DNA from: Alicyclobacillus acidiphilus NBRC 100859
GTDB taxonomy: Bacteria; Bacillota; Bacilli; Alicyclobacillales; Alicyclobacillaceae
Reading direction: 5' to 3'
DNA length: 64,000 nucleotides
Assembly (NCBI RefSeq): GCF_001544355.1
Contig: NZ_BCQI01000004.1
Coordinates: 1 to 64,000 of the forward strand
Made by a program: the position numbers and the translations under genes. Shown here piece by piece: positions 17,387 through 25,234 of this stretch; within the stretch, counting starts at the first letter, position 1, and the number at the start of each line of letters is the position of its first letter. The notes under the pieces were generated by a model that was not told the DNA's origin, did no database searches, and was given only the letters and a program-made list of their open reading frames with translations.

Positions 17387-17414
17387 TTGCAGTTTAAATC
17401 TGTTGTGTTATACT
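17387..17414 (+). promoter_or_regulatory. Sigma-A-like promoter for the opu operon
   Basis: TTGCAG (17387-17392), a 16-base spacer and TATACT (17409-17414) lie in an AT-rich patch about 290 bases upstream of the ABC ATPase start. The 250-base leader that follows has no convincing ORF with a ribosome site. Confidence 0.45.
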
Positions 17415-17701
17415 GGATATGTACACCACTCAATCCTCACACCAAATGACACAAAAAGGCCGAATTCCACTGATGTGGAAGCGGGGGAACCAGTTCTTGG
17501 GGTGAATTGATCGGTTGTTCCCAGCATCCGGTCATAGGCGATTTCGGTCGCCGAATCCGTCAGCTAACCTCGCAGGCGAATCATGTGCTTTGGTCAACGC
17601 ACATCGTATTTCGCGACTTCAATCCGTGTGAGAAGGTTGTTTTCGACGCTGGGCTAGTTCTTTATGCATCAATTAGCGAGTGCCTTAGGAAAGGAGTGTC
17701 C

Positions 17702-18853
17702 ATGGAAACCGTTATTCAATTTGTCGATGTCGAAAAAGCTTACGGAGACACGCCTATTGTGAGCGGGTTGAATTTGTCCGTTCAAAAAGGCAATTTGGTG
17801 ACGCTGATCGGTCCATCGGGCTGCGGAAAAACGACGACGCTCAAGATGATCAACCGCTTGATTGAGCCGACAAGAGGGACGATTCTGGTCGGCGGTGAGG
17901 ACACTCGACAGGTGAATCCCGTCTTGTTGCGTCGAAAGATCGGTTACGTAATTCAGCAGATCGGGTTGTTTCCCCACATGACCATCGAAGACAACATCGG
18001 GCTTGTCCCGAAACTGAAAGGGGTCGCCCGCGAGGCGTATCGCAAACGAGCCGACGAGTTGTTGGACTTGGTTGGATTGGATCCGCGGGTGTACGGCAAG
18101 CGGTATCCGCGTGAACTCAGCGGCGGACAGCAGCAGCGCATCGGCGTCGCACGCGCGTTGGCGGCCGATCCCGAGATTATTCTGATGGATGAGCCGTTCA
18201 GCGCGCTTGATCCAATCAGTCGCGAACAACTTCAGGATGAACTGTTAAAGCTCCAGGCACAGTTGAAGAAAACCATCGTCTTTGTCACACATGATATGGA
18301 TGAAGCGCTCAAGATTGCGGACCAAATCGTTCTTATGCAGCATGGCCAGGTCGTGCAGACGGGCACGCCTGAACAAATCCTTCGTCACCCGAAGAACGAT
18401 TTTGTGCGTGAATTTGTCGGCGAGAAGCGTTTCTTGCAAAGTGGTGTATTCAGCGAGGCTCGAGAAGTCATGACGGAAGCCGTGACGGTTCTGCCGAATC
18501 GCGGGATTGCCGAGTGTGTACAAATCATGCGGCGGCGGCGCGTGAACGGCCTCATTGTGACCACGCGCGACGGCCTCTATCTGGGTGTGGTGGGCGCCGA
18601 GCAAATCTATGAACATTATCGAAACGAAGGCGCAACGGCGGAATCGGTGATGCGCCGGGACGGGCCGACGGTCTTGCCGGAGGCGAATGTCGAGGAAGTG
18701 GTTCGATTGCTGCAAACCGACGCGCGAGGGTTTTTGCCGGTCGTGGATTTATCGGAAAAACTGATTGGGGTTGTCACTCGGGCGAGCGTCCTAAATGTCG
18801 TGGCTCCCTACACGGGGGAGGCAGGAAGAGATGGCACTGTGGAGAGCGTTTAA
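17702..18853 (+). CDS. opuCA: Glycine betaine/carnitine/choline ABC transporter ATP-binding protein
   Basis: A 383-aa ABC ATPase of the osmoprotectant class. Walker A is GPSGCGKTT (residues 37-45); the signature LSGGQQQRIGVARALAADPEIILMDEP covers C-loop and Walker B. Two CBS domains occupy about residues 255-380, the module by which OpuA/OpuC-type ATPases sense ionic strength or c-di-AMP. The ATG at 17702 follows AGGAAAGGAG. The permease gene starts inside its 3' end. Exact substrate is not visible, so the symbol is a family assignment. Confidence 0.85.
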   Translation: METVIQFVDVEKAYGDTPIVSGLNLSVQKGNLVTLIGPSGCGKTTTLKMINRLIEPTRGTILVGGEDTRQVNPVLLRRKIGYVIQQIGLFPHMTIEDNIGLVPKLKGVAREAYRKRADELLDLVGLDPRVYGKRYPRELSGGQQQRIGVARALAADPEIILMDEPFSALDPISREQLQDELLKLQAQLKKTIVFVTHDMDEALKIADQIVLMQHGQVVQTGTPEQILRHPKNDFVREFVGEKRFLQSGVFSEAREVMTEAVTVLPNRGIAECVQIMRRRRVNGLIVTTRDGLYLGVVGAEQIYEHYRNEGATAESVMRRDGPTVLPEANVEEVVRLLQTDARGFLPVVDLSEKLIGVVTRASVLNVVAPYTGEAGRDGTVESV

Positions 18854-19463
18854 CAGCAACTGGGGACAGTTATTGACCGCGCTCTGGCAACATGTGTACC
18901 TGAGTGTCGGCGCGATTCTCATCGCCTGCATCATTTCCGTGCCGCTTGGAATCTACATCACGCGTCACAAGAAGACAGCGAACATCGTGCTCGCCATTGT
19001 TTCTATCATTCAAACGATACCCAGTCTCGCGCTCTTAGGATTCATGATCCCACTGTTCGGAATTGGCACGACGCCTGCGCTCATCGCGTTGACGCTGTAC
19101 GCCCTGCTTCCGATTGTCCGCAACACGTACACGGGCATCATGGAAGTGGAACCATCGCTGATTGAGGCTGGCCGCGGCATGGGGATGACGCGGGGACAGA
19201 TCCTTTGGCAAGTGGAACTGCCGCTTGCGCGGAATGTGATTATGGCTGGCGTGCGGACAGCGACGGTGTTAACCATCGGGATCGCGACCTTGGCAACGTT
19301 CATCGGCGCAGGCGGCCTCGGTGACTTGATTATGCGCGGCGTAGATATGATTGACACGCCATTGATCCTAGTGGGTGCCATTCCGGCCGCTTTGCTCGCC
19401 ATTGTCTTTGACGCGCTCCTTCACTGGTTGGACAGGGCGCTGACACCGCGCGGGTTGAGGTGA
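18831..19463 (+). CDS. opuCB: Osmoprotectant ABC transporter permease
   Basis: A 210-aa BPD-type permease with about five TM helices. The EAA-loop region EVEPSLIEAGRGMGMTRGQILWQVELPLA contacts the ATPase, followed by TVLTIGIATLATFIGAGGLGDLI, typical of OpuCB/OpuBB. The ATG at 18831 overlaps the opuCA 3' end by 23 bases, with GGAGGCAGGA upstream. Only one permease gene is present; Bacillus OpuC has two (OpuCB and OpuCD), so this one probably forms a homodimer. Confidence 0.88.
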   Translation: MALWRAFNSNWGQLLTALWQHVYLSVGAILIACIISVPLGIYITRHKKTANIVLAIVSIIQTIPSLALLGFMIPLFGIGTTPALIALTLYALLPIVRNTYTGIMEVEPSLIEAGRGMGMTRGQILWQVELPLARNVIMAGVRTATVLTIGIATLATFIGAGGLGDLIMRGVDMIDTPLILVGAIPAALLAIVFDALLHWLDRALTPRGLR

Positions 19464-19530
19464 GGCGCTGGACTGGCTCGGCTGCGACGGCCGGCCGTTT
19501 GGTACAGACAAAGAGGAGGGGGAAGGTTTC

Positions 19531-20469
19531 TTGGGCATATTCCACTGGTTACGACGCATGACGAATCGACCGATCCGGCGGGCTGGCATAGCCGCCGTCG
19601 GCATCATCGCGGTGACGGCAAGCGTGGCCGGCTGTGGTACGAGTTCTGGTTCCGCCAACAACGGCACCATCGTCGTTGGGGGCAAAAATTTTACGGAACA
19701 GTTGATTATGTCAAACATACTCGCATTGCTCATTCAACACGATACGAATTTGAAAGTCGTGATGAAGGATAATTTGGACAGCAACGTCGCCTGGAACGCG
19801 ATGAAGAACAAGGACGTCGACGTCTACGTGGAGTACACGGGCACCGGTTTGGTCAACATTTTGAAAGACCCAGTGACAACGGATCCGCAGAAGGCGTACG
19901 ACGAAGTGAAACAGCAGTTTGAATCCAAGTATCATATCACTTGGCTGCAACCCATTGGTTTCAATGACACCTACGCGATGGTCATGCAGAAGTCCGAGGC
20001 GAGCAAGCTCGGGATTACTGACATATCCCAGTTGGCCCAACATTCGAATCAGCTTGTGCTGGGTGCGGATCAGGATTTTCTCACCCGCAACGACGCCTTG
20101 CCGGCGATGAATAAACTGTACGGCACGCATTTCAAGGCCGAGAAACCGTTGGAAAATGGTTTGAAGTACGAGGCGCTCGTCGACGGCAAGGTGGATGTGG
20201 TTGACGGCTTCTCCACGGATCCGGAGATTCCTGAATACCACCTGGTGGTCCTGAAGGACGATAAGCACCTGTTCCCGCCATACTATGCAGCGCCAATCAT
20301 CCAGGACAGCACGTTGAAGGCGCACCCGGAATTGAAGGGGATTCTCGACAAGCTCGCCGGAAAGATTGACGATGCGCAGATGCAGAAGCTGAACGACGAA
20401 GTGGACATGCAGAAAAAGACACCGCAGGCCGTGGCCAAGTCGTGGTTGACGTCGGAAGGATTGATCTGA
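19531..20469 (+). CDS. opuCC: Osmoprotectant-binding lipoprotein
   Basis: A 312-aa substrate-binding lipoprotein of the ProX/OpuAC class. The signal peptide ends in a lipobox VAGC (Cys35). Mature-domain motifs include TIVVGGKNFTEQLIMSNILALLI, MKNKDVDVYVEYTGTGLVNIL, LVLGADQDFLTRNDALPAMNKLYG and VDVVDGFSTDPEI, all typical of glycine betaine/choline binders. The TTG start at 19531 follows a long AGGAGGGGGAAGG. A GC-rich hairpin follows the stop. It completes a three-gene importer. Confidence 0.88.
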   Translation: MGIFHWLRRMTNRPIRRAGIAAVGIIAVTASVAGCGTSSGSANNGTIVVGGKNFTEQLIMSNILALLIQHDTNLKVVMKDNLDSNVAWNAMKNKDVDVYVEYTGTGLVNILKDPVTTDPQKAYDEVKQQFESKYHITWLQPIGFNDTYAMVMQKSEASKLGITDISQLAQHSNQLVLGADQDFLTRNDALPAMNKLYGTHFKAEKPLENGLKYEALVDGKVDVVDGFSTDPEIPEYHLVVLKDDKHLFPPYYAAPIIQDSTLKAHPELKGILDKLAGKIDDAQMQKLNDEVDMQKKTPQAVAKSWLTSEGLI

Positions 20470-20476
20470 TGGGCAG

Positions 20477-20494
20477 GGGCGGCGTGTGCCGCCC
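20477..20494 (+). terminator. GC-rich hairpin after the opu operon
   Basis: GGGCGGC (20477-20483), loop GTGT, GCCGCCC (20488-20494) starts 8 bases after the opuCC stop. There is no T-run, so termination would be weak or Rho-assisted. The rest of the 237-base gap up to the HAD gene shows nothing clear. Confidence 0.4.
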
Positions 20495-20706
20495 TGGCCG
20501 TGCTTCGCAGCCTTGGTGTGCGAGCGGAAAATTGTCGGTAGACGGTTGCGTCCGAATGTAGCACGATAGACGTTGTCAACGAACGATGGAGGCGTCTTGC
20601 CGTGATCGCGGCGTGTCGTGCACCCGCCCGGCGGCTCCGGGAAACGCCTGTCGATTCGGATCGAACTCGGCACTTGGCTGCTTGTGACTTGAAAGGGGCG
20701 TCATCC

Positions 20707-21279
20707 TTGCACATCCTGTGGGACTTCGACGGTACGTTGATCAACTCCTATCCGAATTACGTGAAAGCTTTCCACCAAATGCTGGGGCGTCCAGACATCT
20801 CCGAAGACGATATTTACCCACATCTCAAGGTTTCGTTCACACAGGCGTATGTCGAATTTGGCGTGTCTGACGAGCAGCGCGCGCTTTTGCAACTGCTGAT
20901 TCGAGAGTTTCCTCCAGCGTCGTTTCCGCCGTTTCCCGGCATCCGCGACGTACTCGCGGCAAACACGAATGTCATCATGACGCACGGCCCCCGCGCGGAG
21001 GTCATGAAAATTCTCGATCACCACGACATGACGAAGTACTTTCTCGAGATCGTGACCATCGACGACGGGTTTCCACTGAAACCGGACCCAGCGTCGTACG
21101 CGTACCTGCACAGTTGCAAGCCTATCGATCTCGCCGTCGGCGATCGGCTGATCGATATTCTTCCTGCGAAGGCTTTGGGCATGAAAACGTGCCTGTTCCA
21201 AAATCCCGAAGAAGGTGCGGACTTTTATTTGAATGATTATGCCGATTTCAATCGCGTGATCGGCGCCCGCAACCGCTGA
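20707..21279 (+). CDS. HAD-superfamily phosphatase
   Basis: A 190-aa HAD hydrolase of the phosphoglycolate phosphatase-like subfamily. Motif I is ILWDFDGTLINSYPNY (nucleophile and acid Asp), motif II is NVIMTHGPRAEV with the Thr, and motif III/IV is PLKPDPASY followed by LAVGDRLIDILPAKALGM. The TTG start at 20707 follows AAAGGGG by 8 bases and puts motif I at the N-terminus as expected; the upstream extension to 20602 looks non-coding. Substrate unknown. It ends 20 bases before the nrd promoter. Confidence 0.82.
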   Translation: MHILWDFDGTLINSYPNYVKAFHQMLGRPDISEDDIYPHLKVSFTQAYVEFGVSDEQRALLQLLIREFPPASFPPFPGIRDVLAANTNVIMTHGPRAEVMKILDHHDMTKYFLEIVTIDDGFPLKPDPASYAYLHSCKPIDLAVGDRLIDILPAKALGMKTCLFQNPEEGADFYLNDYADFNRVIGARNR

Positions 21280-21298
21280 CGCGACACACAAATCTATC

Positions 21299-21327
21299 TT
21301 GTGAAACGCTATATATAGTGTTACAAT
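21299..21327 (+). promoter_or_regulatory. Sigma-A promoter of the nrdA-nrdB-metE transcript
   Basis: TTGTGA (21299-21304), a 17-base spacer and TACAAT (21322-21327) predict a start near 21334, just ahead of the cobalamin aptamer. A NrdR-like palindrome fills the spacer. Confidence 0.65.
21306..21321. promoter_or_regulatory. NrdR box within the promoter spacer
   Basis: ACGCTATATATAGTGT matches the known NrdR consensus acaCwAtATaTwGtgt at 15 of 16 positions. It occupies almost the whole spacer between -35 and -10, so binding would block RNA polymerase. NrdR boxes usually occur in pairs; I see only a poor second candidate upstream (about 21286-21303). Confidence 0.65.
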
Positions 21328-21356
21328 CCTGGTTGTATCGAAATCACAACTACATA

Positions 21357-21540
21357 TGTGAATGTTGGTGCCCGCTTGCGGGTGAAAAGGGAATCCAGTG
21401 AAAAGCTGGAACGGTCCTCGCCACGGTAAGGTACGATGCGAAAGCGAAGGCAGTATGGTCTGCCAACCACTCCGATTTGTTCGGGGGAAGGTCGCTTGTC
21501 TGCAAATGAGTCCAAGTCCGGAGACCTGCCAACGTTTACA
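21357..21540 (+). ncRNA. Cobalamin (AdoCbl) riboswitch aptamer
   Basis: The B12 box AAGTCCGGAGACCTGCC (21514-21530) is present, preceded by the core GGGAATCCAGTGAAAAGCTGG and CGCCACGGTAAGG (about 21389-21430). The candidate P1 stem pairs TGTGAATGTT (21357-21366) with AACGTTTACA (21531-21540), ten pairs counting wobbles. It lies between the promoter and nrdA. An intrinsic terminator follows at 21659-21691, so AdoCbl binding should cause premature termination. The 118 bases between aptamer and terminator may hold the antiterminator; I could not fold them reliably. Confidence 0.92.
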
Positions 21541-21658
21541 GATGCATCACTCCCACGAGGGATTGGGAAGGAGCGGGATAGTTCGGTCATGGGCCATGGA
21601 TGCCAGGCGTCTCTGTAAGTCCGACATGACGCGGATAGTCGACTGGATTGGTTTGACG

Positions 21659-21691
21659 ACACCCTGTTCTCTTCAGAACAGGGTGTTTTTT
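21659..21691 (+). terminator. Riboswitch-controlled intrinsic terminator
   Basis: ACACCCTGTTCT (21659-21670), loop CTTC, AGAACAGGGTGT (21675-21686) followed by a T-run to 21691. This perfect 12-bp stem lies just upstream of the nrdA ribosome site and is the likely expression platform of the cobalamin riboswitch. Confidence 0.92.
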
Positions 21692-21716
21692 GATTTCACA
21701 AATTGGAGGGATTTTG

Positions 21717-24029
21717 GTGGGACAGGAAAAGTCGACAGCGATAATGGAAGCGCGAGTGGGTGCAAGTGGTCGATCCACCGCATACCCGCCGTCCAGCGTG
21801 ATCAAGCGAAACGGAGCGCGCACGCGGTTTGACGCGGACAAGCTGCACAGATTCATCGCCCGGGGTTGCGAAGGTGTGGACGGGTGTTTGCCTGGTGAGT
21901 TGGAGGCGGATTTGTACCCACAACTTCGAGACGACATGACGACACAGGAAATCATGCGGGTGCTGATCCGGGTCGCCGCGGAAAAGACGTCTGTCGAACG
22001 GCCCGAATGGCAGTTTGTCGCCGCGCGGTTATATCTGTTCGACTGCTACAAAAACGCCGGGTACGCGAGAGGGTATCGACACTTTGGGTATGGCAGCTTC
22101 TACCGTCTGATCGAGCAATTGGAGGATATCGGTCGATACGGCGCATATATCCGAAGCGCGTACACGAAGGACGAGATCGACGAACTGGAGCGGTACATCC
22201 AACCACAGCGGGATTTCCTGTTCAACTACGTCGGCTTGAAACAGCTGATGGATCGGTATGTCGTGCGTGGACTCAAAGGGGAGATCATGGAACTGCCGCA
22301 GGAATTGTTCATGGGTGTCGCCATGCACCTGGCGATGAACGAGGCGGACAAGGTGGCGTGGGCCAAGCGTTTCTACGACACGTTCTCGACGCTTGAGGCG
22401 ACGGTGGCGACGCCGACGCTCGCCAACGCGCGCAAGCCGTTTCACCAGTTGAGTTCCTGCTTCATCGACATGCCGGAAGACGACTTGGTGAGCATTTACG
22501 AAACGGACAAGGCGTTTGCGCGCGTGTCCAAGTTCGGCGGCGGCATGGGGATTTACGTCGGCAAAATTCGCGCGCGCGGATCGGCGATTCGCAATCACGC
22601 AGGCGCGAGCGGCGGCGTGATCCCGTGGGTCAGGAATTACAACAACACCGCCGTCAGCTGCAATCAGTTGGGCATGCGCAGCGGCGCGGCCGCGATTTAT
22701 CTCGACGTCTGGCACAAGGATATCATGGACTTTTTGCAACTGCGGACGAACAACGGCGACGAGCGGCTCAAGGCGCACGACATCTTCCCTGGCGTCTCGA
22801 TCCCGGACGAGTTCATGCGCCGCGTCGAAGCACGGCAGCCGTGGTACCTGTTCTGCCCATACGAGGTCAAGCAGGTGATGGGATTTTCACTCGAAGATTC
22901 GTGGGGAGAGGAATTTGAACGGCGCTATCAGGCGTGCATCGACGAACCAAGGCTCGATCGCGTCGAGATTCCCGCCATCGAGATCATGAAGCGGATCATG
23001 CAGTCGGCCTTTGAGACCGGTACGCCGTTTGTATTTTTCCGGGACACGGCAAACCGCCTCAATCCGAACAAGCATCAGGGCATGATCTACTGCAGCAACC
23101 TGTGCACCGAGATCATGCAGAACATGAAACCGCAGAAGCTCGTCGAGGAGACGGTGGAAAGCGGCGTGCTCACACAGCGCAGCGAGCCGGGCGACTTTGT
23201 CGTCTGCAATCTGTCCTCGTTGAACCTGGGGCGGTGCGGCGAACTGGATGCCATCCGGGAGACGGTCGCGCGGCAGATTCGGGCGATGGACAACGTGATC
23301 GATCTCAACTACTACCCGGTTCCCCAAGCGGCCGTCACCAACCGCAGGTATCGCGCGATTGGTCTTGGCATCAGCGGCTATCACCAGCACTTGGCGACAA
23401 GGGGCATTGTCTGGGAGTCCGACGAGCACCTTCGGTACGTGGATGAACTGTTTGAGTGGATTAACTTCTTCGCCATCGAGGCTTCGATGGAGTTGGCGAA
23501 AGAGAAAGGACCATACGAACTGTTTCCGGGCTCCGACTGGCAAACCGGCGACTATTTCCGGATGCGCGGTTACGCCACTCGCGACGGCGGTCCGGATTGG
23601 GATGGTCTTCGTGAACAGGTCGCAAGACACGGCATCCGCAACGCGTATTTGTTCGCCATTGCGCCCACGAGCAGCACGAGTCTGATTGCGGGGAGCACGG
23701 CCGGGATCGATCCGGTGTTCTCGCGCTTTTTCCTCGAAGAGAAGAAAAACGGGGTGGTTCCGCAAACGGCGCCGAACTTGAACGCGCAGACGTTCTGGTA
23801 CTACAAGGAGGCCCACGCCATCGACCAAACGTGGAGCATCGAAGCCTGTGCGGTGCGCCAGCGCCACGTCGATCAAGCTCAGTCGTTCAACCTGTATATC
23901 ACGCCGGACATTCACGCGCGCGATTTTCTGAACCTGTACATGCTCGCATGGAAGCGCGGGCTCAAGACCATCTACTACGTCCGCAGCATGTCCGTGGAGT
24001 TGGAGGACTGCGTCGCCTGTTCGTCTTGA
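21717..24029 (+). CDS. nrdA: Class I ribonucleoside-diphosphate reductase alpha subunit
   Basis: A 770-aa catalytic subunit that makes deoxyribonucleotides. An ATP-cone allosteric domain (about residues 20-105) begins SSVIKRNGARTRFDADKL. The catalytic barrel has LSSCFIDMPEDDL, NLCTEIMQ, GLGISGYHQ and APTSSTSLIAGSTAGIDPVFSRFF, and the C-terminal Cys765/Cys768 pair (CVACSS) relays reducing power. The GTG at 21717 follows GGAGGG by 6 bases; the ORF reaching 21690 would begin inside the terminator. It sits behind a cobalamin riboswitch and a NrdR box, implying this B12-independent enzyme is shut off when B12 is plentiful. Confidence 0.93.
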   Translation: MGQEKSTAIMEARVGASGRSTAYPPSSVIKRNGARTRFDADKLHRFIARGCEGVDGCLPGELEADLYPQLRDDMTTQEIMRVLIRVAAEKTSVERPEWQFVAARLYLFDCYKNAGYARGYRHFGYGSFYRLIEQLEDIGRYGAYIRSAYTKDEIDELERYIQPQRDFLFNYVGLKQLMDRYVVRGLKGEIMELPQELFMGVAMHLAMNEADKVAWAKRFYDTFSTLEATVATPTLANARKPFHQLSSCFIDMPEDDLVSIYETDKAFARVSKFGGGMGIYVGKIRARGSAIRNHAGASGGVIPWVRNYNNTAVSCNQLGMRSGAAAIYLDVWHKDIMDFLQLRTNNGDERLKAHDIFPGVSIPDEFMRRVEARQPWYLFCPYEVKQVMGFSLEDSWGEEFERRYQACIDEPRLDRVEIPAIEIMKRIMQSAFETGTPFVFFRDTANRLNPNKHQGMIYCSNLCTEIMQNMKPQKLVEETVESGVLTQRSEPGDFVVCNLSSLNLGRCGELDAIRETVARQIRAMDNVIDLNYYPVPQAAVTNRRYRAIGLGISGYHQHLATRGIVWESDEHLRYVDELFEWINFFAIEASMELAKEKGPYELFPGSDWQTGDYFRMRGYATRDGGPDWDGLREQVARHGIRNAYLFAIAPTSSTSLIAGSTAGIDPVFSRFFLEEKKNGVVPQTAPNLNAQTFWYYKEAHAIDQTWSIEACAVRQRHVDQAQSFNLYITPDIHARDFLNLYMLAWKRGLKTIYYVRSMSVELEDCVACSS

Positions 24030-24128
24030 TCCTGTCGCTCGATCCGCGGCTGGATCCGCCGTCTGCCGTATCACTCGATCATGCTGGCGTCGTGCCGGCA
24101 TAGAACGATTGCCTTGGAGGTATGAACG

Positions 24129-25166
24129 ATGCAACTGCAGCGAACGAAGCTGTTTAACGAAGCGGGAGACAGGGACTGGGGCAAGCGCCGCATCATCGGC
24201 GGCAACAGCACCAACCTGATTGAACTGAACAACATCAAGTACGAATGGGCGTATCGCCTGTACCGGGCCATGATGAACAACTTCTGGATTCCCGAGGAGA
24301 TTGCGCTGGCAGACGACGCGCGCCAGTATGCCAGTCTGACTGAGGATGAGCGCCGCAGCTTCAACAAGGTGCTGTCGTTTCTGATTTTCATGGACAGCCT
24401 GCTGACCCACAACCTGCCCAATATCAACGAGTACATCACGGCGCCGGAGGTCAACATGTGCCTGACCGTCCACGCCTTCCAGGAAGCGGTGCACTCGCAG
24501 TCGTACGGCTACATTCTCGATTCGGTGGTATCCGCGGAGACGCGGGACGCCATCTACAACGAGTGGCGCAATGACAAGCACCTGCTGAACCGGAACCAGT
24601 TCATCACGGACTTGTTCGAGGCGTTTATCGCGGATCCAAGCGACAGAAACCTTCTGCGCACAGTGGTGGCCAACTACATTCTCGAAGGCGTCTACTTCTA
24701 CTCAGGATTCAGCTTCTTCTTCGTCCTTGGGCGTCAGGGCAAAATGCTCGGCACCGTGTCCGAAATCAAGTTCATCCAGCGGGATGAACTGACCCATTTG
24801 GCCATCTTTCGCCATATTTACCGGGAGATTGTCCGGGAAAATCCGCACCTGCTGACCACCGATTTAATCGAGGAACTGCGGGAGATGATGCGCGAGGCCG
24901 TGGCGCACGAAGTGGCGTGGGGACAGTATGTGACGGACGGCAAGATCAGCGGTCTGACCAATGGTCTCATCGATTCGTACATCAAGTATCTCGCGAACAT
25001 TCGCCTGAATTCACTCGATCTTCCGGTGCTGTATCCGGAAATCGTCGAGCATCCGATGCCTTGGGTTGATCAGTACGCCTCGATGAACTCGATGAAGACC
25101 GACTTCTTCGAGCAACGCGTCACCAACTACACGAAGTCGGCGAATTTGAACTGGGACGAGCTGTAA
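24129..25166 (+). CDS. nrdB: Class I ribonucleoside-diphosphate reductase beta subunit
   Basis: A 345-aa radical-generating subunit. The dimetal ligands are visible: Asp89 (FMDSLL), Glu119 and His122 (FQEAVH), Glu186 (NYILEGVYFYSG), Glu220 and His223 (RDELTH). The radical-bearing Tyr126 sits in SQSY, the same distance from the ligands as E. coli Tyr122, so this is a tyrosyl-radical enzyme and not the Phe-type class Ic. The ATG follows GGAGGTATGAACG. It lies 99 bases after nrdA and 68 before metE. Confidence 0.93.
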   Translation: MQLQRTKLFNEAGDRDWGKRRIIGGNSTNLIELNNIKYEWAYRLYRAMMNNFWIPEEIALADDARQYASLTEDERRSFNKVLSFLIFMDSLLTHNLPNINEYITAPEVNMCLTVHAFQEAVHSQSYGYILDSVVSAETRDAIYNEWRNDKHLLNRNQFITDLFEAFIADPSDRNLLRTVVANYILEGVYFYSGFSFFFVLGRQGKMLGTVSEIKFIQRDELTHLAIFRHIYREIVRENPHLLTTDLIEELREMMREAVAHEVAWGQYVTDGKISGLTNGLIDSYIKYLANIRLNSLDLPVLYPEIVEHPMPWVDQYASMNSMKTDFFEQRVTNYTKSANLNWDEL

Positions 25167-25234
25167 AATGACGGATGGCCGCATTGTGCGGCTTGACGAT
25201 CTCGATGTGGACAAACGAAAGGCAGGCGATTGGC

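Noticed and set aside
21398-21832. 144-codon ORF across the riboswitch
   Set aside because: It spans the aptamer, terminator and nrdA start in another frame; it is a chance ORF.
22887-24581. 564-codon minus-strand ORF opposite nrdA/nrdB
   Set aside because: It crosses two well-supported genes on the other strand and has no motif.
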